Assembly (NCBI GenBank): GCA_021157505.1
Contig: JAGGWI010000271.1
Location: 1-8,075 of the forward strand
Source: Desulfuromusa sp.
Lineage (GTDB): Bacteria > Desulfobacterota > Desulfuromonadia > Desulfuromonadales > Geopsychrobacteraceae
Reading direction: 5' to 3'
Length of the DNA stretch: 8,075 nucleotides
Of this stretch, positions 1 through 5,737 are shown piece by piece. A program made the position numbers and the translations under genes. Below the pieces are notes generated by a model. It ran no database searches. It was not told the DNA's origin and saw only the letters and a program-made list of their open reading frames with translations. The first letter of the stretch is position 1; every line of letters begins with the position of its first letter.

Positions 1-1
1 G

Positions 2-103
2 GATACTGAAGATATCATCGGGCGTCTTGCTGGACTTGGTGACAAAGCCTACTTGATTGGTGAGATAGCCAAAGCAGAAAAGCCACTGGTTGAACTCGTC
101 TGA
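2..103 (+). CDS. purM: Phosphoribosylformylglycinamidine cyclo-ligase (AIR synthetase), 3' end only
   Basis: Only the last 33 codons and the TGA stop are inside the window; the gene begins upstream. The visible peptide ends in GLGDKAYLIGEI followed by a short charged tail, the pattern of the last beta strand of PurM (an aromatic or Tyr residue, then IGEI/IGxV). PurM closes the imidazole ring of aminoimidazole ribonucleotide using ATP, the fifth step of IMP synthesis. The assignment depends largely on purN following 32 bases later on the same strand, a very common bacterial pairing. Because the visible part is short and poorly conserved, the call rests on context plus a modest end-of-protein match. 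Confidence 0.75.
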   Translation, partial: DTEDIIGRLAGLGDKAYLIGEIAKAEKPLVELV

Positions 104-135
104 ATCGAGCTTAACGGTTGCAGAAGGCAGGAACA

Positions 136-804
136 ATGAGTGCAAAACAAAAATTACGCTTAGCAATCCTGGCTTCGGGTAGCGGCTCAAATCTTCAGTC
201 AATCATTGATCAATGCCAACAGGGCTTACTGGATGCTGAAATTTGTCTGGTTATCAGCAATAACCCAGAGGCGGGAGCTCTGAAGCGAGCGGCGCTGGCC
301 GGGATTGAAACTATCTGCATCAATCACCGTGAATTTGACAAACGGGAAAAATTTGATCAGGCGGTTGTAGCCACTCTGGAAAAAGTCGGGGCTGAACTGG
401 TTGTTCTGGCTGGTTTTATGCGCATTATTTCTACACTTTTCCTGCAGGCCTTTCCACAGAGAATCATCAATATCCACCCCTCTCTGTTACCATCATTCCC
501 GGGATTACATGTCCAACTGAAAGCGATTGAATATGGTGCAAAATTCTCTGGCTGCACGGTTCATTTTGTCGATACTGGAGTTGACACCGGTCCAATTATT
601 GTTCAGGCCGTGGTACCAATACTGCATGATGATTCCGAAGAGACCCTTGCGGCACGTATTTTGGAGCAGGAGCACATAATTTACCCACAGGCAATTCAGT
701 GGATTGCTGCGGGGAGAGTAAAAATTATTGATCGGCAAGTAAAGATTCTAGAGAGTGAACCGCCTGCAGCAACCCTCATTAATCCCCTTCCCTCTAACGG
801 CTAA
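136..804 (+). CDS. purN: Phosphoribosylglycinamide formyltransferase (GART, 10-formyl-THF dependent)
   Basis: Transfers a formyl group from 10-formyltetrahydrofolate to GAR in the third step of purine synthesis, in the cytoplasm. From the ATG at 136 it has 222 residues, close to the usual 190–215. The phosphate-binding loop ASGSGSNLQ is at residues 13–21. The catalytic Asn and His sit in INIHPSLLPSFPGLH (N112, H114), and the catalytic Asp is in DTGVDTGPI (D150); all three are present and match the family spacing. The frame also opens at a TTG at 118, but I prefer ATG 136: it has AAGG/AGGA sequences at 124–132, and it leaves only seven residues before the first beta strand, as in homologues. 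The C-terminal tail after about residue 205 is a Pro-rich extension of no known role. It lies 32 bases after purM and 11 bases before the DUF523 gene, so one transcript is likely. Confidence 0.97.
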   Translation: MSAKQKLRLAILASGSGSNLQSIIDQCQQGLLDAEICLVISNNPEAGALKRAALAGIETICINHREFDKREKFDQAVVATLEKVGAELVVLAGFMRIISTLFLQAFPQRIINIHPSLLPSFPGLHVQLKAIEYGAKFSGCTVHFVDTGVDTGPIIVQAVVPILHDDSEETLAARILEQEHIIYPQAIQWIAAGRVKIIDRQVKILESEPPAATLINPLPSNG

Positions 805-815
805 AGTTAAATACC

Positions 816-1277
816 ATGCACCCGATTCTCGTCAGCAGTTGTCTCCTCGGTTTACAAAGCCGCTACGATGGTACCGATAATTATTCGCAAGCGGTCGTTG
901 ACTTCCTTGAACAGAATCAACTCACCCCTATTCCGGTTTGTCCCGAGCAATTAGCTGGCTTATCGACACCGCGACCAAAGTGTTGGTTCAGCCATGGTGA
1001 CGGGGTTGCGGTTCTTACCGGCAAAGGTGAACTCAACAATGAGGAGGGTCAGAATGTCACAGAAACTTTCCTCCATGGGGCACAGGAATGTCTTAAAATT
1101 GCCAAGCTCACCCACTGTAAACTGGCAATTCTGCAACAACGTAGCCCATCCTGTGGATCACAAAAAATTTATTTAAAAGACAAACTGGTTGAAGGGGTTG
1201 GTGTCACCGCTGCGCTACTACATAAAAATGGTTTGGAAATCTTCAGTAATGACAATTTACCCACCAAAAGCCCCTGA
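816..1277 (+). CDS. DUF523 family protein of unknown function
   Basis: This 153-residue protein has the full DUF523 signature. The N-terminus reads LVSSCLLGLQSRYDG (residues 5–19), then PVCPEQLAGLSTPRP (about 40–54), then AILQQRSPSCGS in the second half, and a C-terminal GVGVTAALL segment followed by a hydrophobic strand. The conserved cysteines in CLLG, VCPE and SPSCG are all present, which suggests a metal or thiol site, but the biochemical role of the family is not known to me. There is no signal peptide or membrane segment, so it is probably cytoplasmic. It starts 11 bases after purN without a strong Shine-Dalgarno sequence (upstream bases are mainly TAAAGTTAAATA), so its translation may be coupled to purN. 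Family membership is secure; linkage to purine synthesis is only positional. Confidence 0.9.
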   Translation: MHPILVSSCLLGLQSRYDGTDNYSQAVVDFLEQNQLTPIPVCPEQLAGLSTPRPKCWFSHGDGVAVLTGKGELNNEEGQNVTETFLHGAQECLKIAKLTHCKLAILQQRSPSCGSQKIYLKDKLVEGVGVTAALLHKNGLEIFSNDNLPTKSP

Positions 1278-1283
1278 AACTAT

Positions 1284-1312
1284 TTGCATCCATAAACAAT
1301 ACATGCTATTAA
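1284..1312 (+). promoter_or_regulatory. Candidate sigma-70-type promoter for rpmB
   Basis: The gap between the DUF523 stop and rpmB contains TTGCAT (1284–1289), a 17-base spacer and TATTAA (1307–1312). A TG one base upstream of the -10 hexamer (TGC-TATTAA) gives an extended -10. The -35 matches the consensus poorly (TTG only), so the call rests on spacing and the extended -10. A start near 1319 would give a leader of about 27 bases that contains the strong rpmB ribosome site. Read-through from purN/DUF523 into rpmB is also possible because no terminator separates them. Confidence 0.4.
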
Positions 1313-1345
1313 TGCGCGTTCGAATCTTTCAGGAGGAATGACGAA

Positions 1346-1537
1346 ATGTCCAAACAATGTGAAATCTGCGGGAAAAAACCTGTAACCGGAAACAATGTCA
1401 GCCACGCACACAATAAAACCCGTACCGTGTGGAATCCAAATTTGCAAAAAATAAGGGTTAACCAGAATGGTTCGGTTAAAACGATAAAGATCTGCACTCG
1501 CTGTATCCGTACGGGTAAAGTACAAAAGGTCGTTTAA
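1346..1537 (+). CDS. rpmB: 50S ribosomal protein L28, zinc-ribbon (C+) form
   Basis: A 63-residue structural protein of the large ribosomal subunit. It begins SKQCEICGKKPVTGNNVSHA and contains the family motif HNKTRTVWNPNLQ (residues 22–34), ending in ICTRCIRTGKV. Two CxxC pairs (C5/C8 and C50/C53) mark the zinc-binding form, in contrast to the cysteine-free forms many bacteria use under zinc limitation. A near-ideal ribosome site, AGGAGG at 1331–1336, stands 9 bases before the ATG. It is a single gene rather than part of an L28–L33 pair. A hairpin terminator follows about 28 bases after the stop. Confidence 0.97.
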   Translation: MSKQCEICGKKPVTGNNVSHAHNKTRTVWNPNLQKIRVNQNGSVKTIKICTRCIRTGKVQKVV

Positions 1538-1564
1538 GTTCGATCTTGCAAAAAATTCAAAATC

Positions 1565-1595
1565 AAAGGGATGGCCATTGCGACCATCCCTTTTT
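1565..1595. terminator. Intrinsic terminator between convergent rpmB and ridA, possibly bidirectional
   Basis: AAAGGGATGG (1565–1574) pairs perfectly with CCATCCCTTT (1584–1593) across a 9-base loop, and a run of T (1591–1595) follows on the + strand. This is a classic Rho-independent terminator for rpmB. The upstream flank is A-rich (AAAAAATTCAAAATC), so the minus-strand transcript also has U-rich sequence after the hairpin. The element sits about 25 bases beyond the ridA stop and could therefore serve both convergent operons. Confidence 0.88.
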
Positions 1596-1617
1596 CTCGT
1601 TACAATTCCCCCTTGAA

Positions 1618-2001
1618 TCAACCCAGATAAGCAACCGCATCAATCTCAACCAACGCCCCCTTGGGCAAAGCAGCGACTTGTACTGTTGCTCTTGCAGGAG
1701 CAACCTCACCACAAAAACTGGCATAAATTCCATTAACGACGGTAAAATCTCCCAAGTCAGTCAGATATATTGTTGTCTTTGCTACGGAGTTAAAATCAAC
1801 TCCGGCAGCAACTAGAACCTGCTTTAAATTTTCCAGAGATTGCCTGGTCTGTTCCTCGACACCACCAGCCACCAACTCACCCGTTTCAGCAACCAACGGA
1901 ACCTGCCCCGAACAGTAGAGAAAATCACCAACCTTTATCGCCTGAGAGTAGGGGCCGATGGCTGCCGGAGCTTTAGCTGTCTCAATTTTAGTCAATTTCA
2001 T
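1618..2001 (-). CDS. ridA: RidA family reactive imine/enamine deaminase
   Basis: RidA proteins hydrolyse reactive 2-iminobutanoate/2-iminopropanoate and related enamines released by PLP enzymes, protecting other PLP enzymes from damage; they act as cytoplasmic trimers. From the ATG at 2001 the protein has 127 residues, the normal length. It shows IGPYSQAI (residues 15–22), the hydrophobic strand FLYCSGQVPL, and the C-terminal signature PARATVQVAALPKGALVEIDAVA. The substrate carboxylate-binding Arg is R104 and the conserved acidic residue is E119. The position corresponding to the Cys of E. coli RidA (two residues after the Arg) is Thr, a common variant. A GTG at 2007 is also in frame but lies inside the AGGAGGT ribosome site, so it is not the start. 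The gene is last in the gmk–rpoZ–rel operon, 34 bases after the rel stop. Confidence 0.95.
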   Translation of the reverse strand: MKLTKIETAKAPAAIGPYSQAIKVGDFLYCSGQVPLVAETGELVAGGVEEQTRQSLENLKQVLVAAGVDFNSVAKTTIYLTDLGDFTVVNGIYASFCGEVAPARATVQVAALPKGALVEIDAVAYLG

Positions 2002-2005
2002 AAAC

Positions 2006-2012
2006 ACCTCCT
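2006..2012 (-). promoter_or_regulatory. Ribosome binding site that fixes the ridA start
   Basis: On the minus strand AGGAGGT precedes the ATG at 2001. The last GT of this site, with the preceding G, forms an in-frame GTG codon (2005–2007), which therefore cannot be a sensible initiator. This is the strongest ribosome site of the minus-strand operon, suggesting that RidA is made at a higher level than the upstream rel product. Confidence 0.75.
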
Positions 2013-2035
2013 GAAAAAGTTTTCAAAACTTCGAT

Positions 2036-4192
2036 TTAATTCCTTATTCTCTCAACCCGAATCACACCTTTGACTTTTTTAACCTCACGAATGACACGAT
2101 TCAGATGTTCGAGGTTCTCAACATCAATCTCAAATAGATTTGTCCCTTGCTTATCACCACGGGCATGAACACTGGCACTGCAAATATTGGCATCAGCATT
2201 TGCAATCGCCCCGGAGATGCCCACCAGCATCCCTTTCTGGTCAGAACAGATCACTTGAATCTTAACCGGTCGCGTTGTCTTGCGCTGCATATCCCACTCT
2301 ATATCGACTCTGCGCTCCGGTTCACTGGCGAGAACCTGAGGACAATTTTTCGCATGAACAGTCAATCCCCGTCCTCGTGTAATAAAGCCGGTAACGGGCT
2401 CTCCAGGGAGAGGATTACAGCAATTAGCGAAACGAACCATCACGTTGTCGATGCCACCAATCAAAATAGAACTTTGTGGCTTGCGGCGTGCAAACCGTTC
2501 AAGCACCTTGCCAAGCGGGCCGGGCTTGCCGGGTTGTCGTTTCTGTTCTTCTTTGGGGAGAGCACTGGAAACGACCTGACCGGCAGAAAGTTTTCCATAA
2601 CCAATTGTGGCAAAAATATCTTCAGCTGATTGAAAACCAAACTCACCAATTGCCCGTGAAAAGCTCTCCAAAGAGAGTGCTCTTTTTAAACTATACTGGT
2701 GTTTTCGCAGTTCTTTCTCCAATAGCTCACGACCAATTTCGATACTTTTCTCACGCTGTTCCGCCTTAACCCATTGCCGTATTTTGTTACGTGCTTTGGG
2801 TGTTTTTACAAACGAGAGCCAGTCTTTACTCGGGGTCTGGTGTGCCGATGTCAAAACTTCAACAATATCACCATTTTTAAGCTGAGTTTTTAAAGGAGAA
2901 AGTTTACTGTTAATTCGGGCACCAACACATTGGCTACCAACATCCGTGTGCACAGCATAGGCAAAATCAATAGGACAGGAACCTTGCGGCAATTCTTTTA
3001 CGTCGCCATTCGGCGTAAAGACATAGACCTCTTCAGGAAAGAGATCTATGAAGGAAGTTTCCGACGCACTCCATTCCGTACTGACATCACGCTGCCACTC
3101 CAGAACCTGGCGGAGCCAGTTGAAACGCTGATCATCCCGACCAGTCACAGCAACAGCACCACTTTCTTTATATTTCCAGTGTGCCGCAACCCCTTCCTCA
3201 GCAATCCGATGCATTTCACGAGTGCGGATCTGTACCTCCATCCGCTCAGCAAAGGGGCCAATTACTGTTGTGTGCAAAGATTGGTACATATTTGATTTCG
3301 GCATGGCGATATAATCTTTAAAGCGGCCAGGAATCGGCTTCCAAGTCGCATGAACCAAGCCTAAAACCTCATAACATTCGCGCACAGAATCAACCAGGAC
3401 CCGGAATGCCGTCAAATCATAAATTTGATCCAGGCTAACACCGGTTCTTTCCATTTTGCGATAGACAGAATAAAAATGCTTGAACCGGCCAGTGACTTCA
3501 CCCTGGATGCCACTCTGCTCCAGCAGCCCATGAAGCTGCTCACGAACATCAGTCACATATTCACTACGCTCTGCTTTATGCGCCGTTATCCGCTGAGTGA
3601 GTGCTCTATATTTTTCTGGTTCAAGAACCTTTAAAGCCAAATCTTCCAATTCACCTTTAAGCCAACTGATTCCTAAACGGTTAGCCAGGGGAGCATATAT
3701 CTCCAAAGTTTCTCGTGAGTAAGCGACCTGTTCCTGCTCCCGACGATAACCAATATTGCGCATATCGCTTAAACGAACAGCCAGATAGACAAGAATCACC
3801 CGCAGATCACGGGCCATGGCAACAAACATTTTGCGAAAACTCTCCACATGTTGCTGATTACTCTGGCGATAGGGGATGTTGCTGATTTTATTTCCGATAT
3901 CGATAAGGTTCAGAACTTCCTGACCAAATTCAGCTTCCAGTTCCTCTCTGGTCACCCGACCAGGGGCAAGAGAGTTCTGTAAAATACCGACAACCAGGGT
4001 TGTTTCATCGACTTTTAAGCGGGCGAGGATAGATGCGACTTCAAGGGAGTGTTGAAGACAATCGAAGTCAGCGGGAGCATCCTGACCATGATGAGCGCGG
4101 ATACAAAAATCACGGGCTCTAATCAGGAGTTTCTGATCAACCTGCGGGGAATAGCCCTGCAGCTCTTCAATAATATCTTCTATTTTAAGCAT
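2036..4192 (-). CDS. Long RelA/SpoT-family (p)ppGpp synthetase with degenerate, probably dead, hydrolase domain
   Basis: This 718-residue protein has the full long-RSH architecture: HD region (about 30–180), synthetase (about 235–345), TGS (about 380–445), helical region, zinc-finger/CC domain (about 575–620) and ACT domain (about 640–718). It transfers pyrophosphate from ATP to GTP/GDP to make (p)ppGpp, normally in response to uncharged tRNA on stalled ribosomes. The synthetase looks intact: RFKHFYSVYRKM (236–247), YDLTAFRV (258–265), the RFKD loop (290–293), NMYQSLHTTV (301–310) and EVQIRT (319–324). The TGS His (H415) and zinc-finger ligands C591, C592, H613 and C617 are kept, so ribosome sensing is likely. 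The hydrolase is not intact: the family HDxxED motif reads QNSLAP (72–77), the Asp of LADRLHNMR is V139, and GVTK is IGNK; only H48 of the metal ligands remains. I therefore expect a synthetase-only enzyme. No gene symbol is given because rel, relA and spoT would each imply something different. The ATG at 4192 is the only standard start after an in-frame stop and has only a weak ribosome site. Confidence 0.95.
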   Translation of the reverse strand: MLKIEDIIEELQGYSPQVDQKLLIRARDFCIRAHHGQDAPADFDCLQHSLEVASILARLKVDETTLVVGILQNSLAPGRVTREELEAEFGQEVLNLIDIGNKISNIPYRQSNQQHVESFRKMFVAMARDLRVILVYLAVRLSDMRNIGYRREQEQVAYSRETLEIYAPLANRLGISWLKGELEDLALKVLEPEKYRALTQRITAHKAERSEYVTDVREQLHGLLEQSGIQGEVTGRFKHFYSVYRKMERTGVSLDQIYDLTAFRVLVDSVRECYEVLGLVHATWKPIPGRFKDYIAMPKSNMYQSLHTTVIGPFAERMEVQIRTREMHRIAEEGVAAHWKYKESGAVAVTGRDDQRFNWLRQVLEWQRDVSTEWSASETSFIDLFPEEVYVFTPNGDVKELPQGSCPIDFAYAVHTDVGSQCVGARINSKLSPLKTQLKNGDIVEVLTSAHQTPSKDWLSFVKTPKARNKIRQWVKAEQREKSIEIGRELLEKELRKHQYSLKRALSLESFSRAIGEFGFQSAEDIFATIGYGKLSAGQVVSSALPKEEQKRQPGKPGPLGKVLERFARRKPQSSILIGGIDNVMVRFANCCNPLPGEPVTGFITRGRGLTVHAKNCPQVLASEPERRVDIEWDMQRKTTRPVKIQVICSDQKGMLVGISGAIANADANICSASVHARGDKQGTNLFEIDVENLEHLNRVIREVKKVKGVIRVERIRN

Positions 4193-4247
4193 AGACGCGT
4201 CCGGAAGAAAAATATCCGATTCAACGTACAGAAAGAGAGCAACCTAG

Positions 4248-4290
4248 ATTCCCCCCTTTCCCATTATCCAACCAGAAAAGGGGGGGAAAT
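4248..4290. repeat. GC-rich inverted repeat (hairpin) between rpoZ and the RelA/SpoT gene
   Basis: The left arm ATT-C6-TTTC (4248–4260) is complementary to the right arm GAAAA-G7-AAAT (4275–4290), with one-base length differences in each homopolymer run and a 14-base loop. It starts one base after the rpoZ stop and ends about 55 bases before the rel start. On the minus-strand transcript there is no U-run after the hairpin (AATCTAGG follows), so it is not an ordinary terminator. It could be a 3'-end protector or processing site for the gmk–rpoZ message, an attenuator reducing rel expression, or a copy of a dispersed C-run/G-run palindrome. Copies elsewhere in the genome cannot be seen here. 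Confidence 0.7.
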
Positions 4291-4291
4291 A

Positions 4292-4498
4292 TCAGCTACT
4301 CTTGGTGGGTATTTCAAACTCAACACGATTCGCTGCAATTTCACGCAAAGCAACCACAATTTTTTTGTTGCCTGATTTATTCTCTATCAAGGGTTCCGCC
4401 CCCCGATACAACTGTTTAGCCCTTTTAGAAGCAACCATGGCTAACAAAAATCGATTGGGTATAACATCCAGACAATCTTCTACGGTAACACGTGCCAT
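4292..4498 (-). CDS. rpoZ: DNA-directed RNA polymerase omega subunit
   Basis: A 68-residue omega subunit that assists RNA polymerase assembly by holding the beta' subunit. It opens MARVTVEDCLDVIPNRFLL and carries the family core ASKRAKQL (residues 24–31), followed by KKIVVALREIAANRV (about 45–59), matching the omega pattern NRF–VxxxRAxQ–ALREI. In E. coli and relatives omega helps form a ppGpp-binding site on RNA polymerase through its N-terminal MARVTV residues, which are present here. The ATG at 4498 follows the gmk TAG directly (TAGATG), implying translational coupling. The hairpin lies immediately downstream, between it and the (p)ppGpp synthetase gene. Confidence 0.95.
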   Translation of the reverse strand: MARVTVEDCLDVIPNRFLLAMVASKRAKQLYRGAEPLIENKSGNKKIVVALREIAANRVEFEIPTKSS

Positions 4499-5128
4499 CT
4501 ATTTATCTCCCTTAACAGTAAACTTATCTAACAAGTATGCAGTACGGTGACTACGACAACGTTCTGCAGCAATAATTGCTAACATCCTATCCCGAGCTAA
4601 TACTATATCATCATTGACGACCAGGTAATCATACCAGAGTGCTTGTGAAATTTCCTGCTTAGAATTTTCCAGGCGTCGTCGGATAACATCTTCATCATCA
4701 GTGCCACGAGCACGTAAACGTTTTTCCAATTCAGCATAGTCTGGTGGTAAAATAAAAATGAACACCCCTTGCTGATAATTTTTTTTAAGTTGTACAGCCC
4801 CCTGACAATCGATATCCAGTAATAAGTCAATCCCCTGCTCTGCAGCATTTTTCAATGTCTGCAACGAAGTTCCATATAAATTACCATGGACCTCAGCCCA
4901 TTCGGCCAACTGCTGCTGTTCAATCTTTTTTTGGAAAGCTTCGGGTTTGATGAAATGATAGTCAACACCATCCTTTTCCCCACCACGCTTTTTCCGAGTT
5001 GCAAACGATATAGATTGCCGCAAATCGGGCAGACTGTCAATCAATTCTCGACAAAGTGAAGATTTACCCGCCCCTGAAGGGGCTGACAGAATAAATAGTA
5101 TTCCCTCTCTCCGAGATGACTTATTCAA
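4499..5128 (-). CDS. gmk: Guanylate kinase, TTG start
   Basis: Phosphorylates GMP to GDP with ATP, supplying GTP and, indirectly, substrate for (p)ppGpp synthesis. The 209 residues match the usual length. The P-loop is SAPSGAGKSS (residues 15–24). The GMP-binding segment ISFATRKKRGGEKDGVDYHF (40–59) follows; the usual TTR is ATR here, a minor change. YGTS, LLLDIDCQGA and FILPPDYAELEKRL follow, then a lid-like region rich in Arg (RLRARGTDDEDVIRRRL). The first codon is TTG at 5128: an in-frame TAA lies upstream at about 5150 and no ATG or GTG occurs before the P-loop, so TTG is the only reasonable start. The ribosome site is weak (CAGG). It abuts rpoZ with no spacer. The YicC and DUF370 genes often found before gmk are absent. 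Confidence 0.96.
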   Translation of the reverse strand: MNKSSRREGILFILSAPSGAGKSSLCRELIDSLPDLRQSISFATRKKRGGEKDGVDYHFIKPEAFQKKIEQQQLAEWAEVHGNLYGTSLQTLKNAAEQGIDLLLDIDCQGAVQLKKNYQQGVFIFILPPDYAELEKRLRARGTDDEDVIRRRLENSKQEISQALWYDYLVVNDDIVLARDRMLAIIAAERCRSHRTAYLLDKFTVKGDK

Positions 5129-5737
5129 TGTTCTGTACCTGACTATAAATTAACATATATTACCTCAATATCTACCGTGAGTTACAATACTATCACAGAA
5201 AGAAAAATGCCACCCTGTCACCACTGATCCAAGCTGTTCGACGCTGAAATAACTTTCCTAAGGAAGCAGATAATACGTGGTCAGGAGGTAAATTTCAAAA
5301 TAAAAAATTACGGTGGCAAACCTTTCCTCTCATTGACTGATCGGCTATGTAAAAAATGGGATTGGTTGAAGCATCTGAAATGTATTTGGTGCAGCAAGGA
5401 ACTGTTTGAACGGCAATAAAGTGATACGTAGGATCAATACGCTAAAAAAACAGTTACTTCATAGCAAGACTTGGACTAAATCATCATACCTGATTTATTG
5501 AAGAATAGACTTGTTCCATCTGGCAGAAGCAGAGCTCCCCTTATGTACAAGACGCTCAATTTGAGATTTTCTTTGGAGTAATTCCAGATCCACGAAACCG
5601 ATACGCCAGTATGCATATTATACTGGAAAATCGTATGGATTTCACGCATGTACGCACAAGGTGCAAACGCCCTCACGGATTCATATTTTAGAGCGCCGTT
5701 ACAGAGTCGCCAACGTCAACTTACTGGTACCCACCCT
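5129..5737. other. 609-base stretch without a recognisable gene, between gmk and dhaK
   Basis: No frame here combines a start, a ribosome site and a recognisable protein. GC content is low near gmk (23 of 60 bases in 5161–5220), intermediate at 5641–5700 (29 of 60) and high once dhaK begins. A good ribosome-site sequence, AGGAGGT at 5283–5289 on the + strand, is not followed by a start codon. Three short open stretches (5228–5419 + , 5509–5691 + , 5676–5476 minus) look like chance. A palindrome with an embedded -10-like hexamer lies at 5606–5626. I see no terminator with a T-run after dhaK. The region presumably holds the gmk operon promoter and may be the scarred edge of an insertion. Confidence 0.6.
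5606..5645 (-). promoter_or_regulatory. Candidate minus-strand promoter with operator-like palindrome over the -10
   Basis: The minus strand has GTGAAA (5645–5640, 4 of 6 to the -35 consensus), a 17-base spacer and a perfect TATAAT (5622–5617). The TATAAT lies within an inverted repeat with 7-base arms CCAGTAT (5606–5612) and ATACTGG (5620–5626) around a 7-base centre. A repressor binding such a palindrome would block the promoter. Transcription would run toward gmk, giving a leader of roughly 480 bases, or it could make a small RNA. This is a pattern reading only, and TATAAT is not rare in AT-rich DNA. Confidence 0.3.

Noticed and set aside
118..138. Upstream TTG start for purN at 118
   Set aside because: It adds six residues not seen in the family, and the ATG at 136 has better ribosome-site sequence (AAGG/AGGA at 124–132).
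2017..2031. Perfect palindrome AAGTTTT-C-AAAACTT between the rel stop and ridA
   Set aside because: A one-base centre cannot form a stable hairpin of that length and the sequence is simple A/T-rich; there is no supporting promoter, so I do not call an operator.
5197..5213. Sigma-54-like element (TGGCAT...TTTCT) on the minus strand upstream of gmk
   Set aside because: The essential GC at -12 is replaced by TC, so the match falls below what is needed.
5228..5419. 64-codon open + frame ending in a Cys/Trp/Lys-rich stretch
   Set aside because: It has no ATG, GTG or TTG near the AGGAGGT at 5283–5289, no family is recognised, and an open frame of this length is expected by chance in 600 bases.
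5400..5455. Inverted repeat AACTGTTT (5400–5407) / AAACAGTT (5448–5455)
   Set aside because: The arms are only 8 bases and AT-rich with a 40-base loop, and there is no accompanying T-run in a consistent position; weak as a terminator or IS end.
5476..5676. 66-residue minus-strand frame starting at GTG 5676
   Set aside because: No recognisable domain, no good ribosome site, and it contains the candidate promoter palindrome; probably chance.
5509..5691. Open + frame containing FFGVIPDPR, reminiscent of the N-terminus of ISAs1-like transposases (IPDPR...H.L)
   Set aside because: Only one short motif matches, the hydrophobic segment that should follow is absent, there is no start codon or ribosome site, and no terminal inverted repeats or catalytic region are visible.
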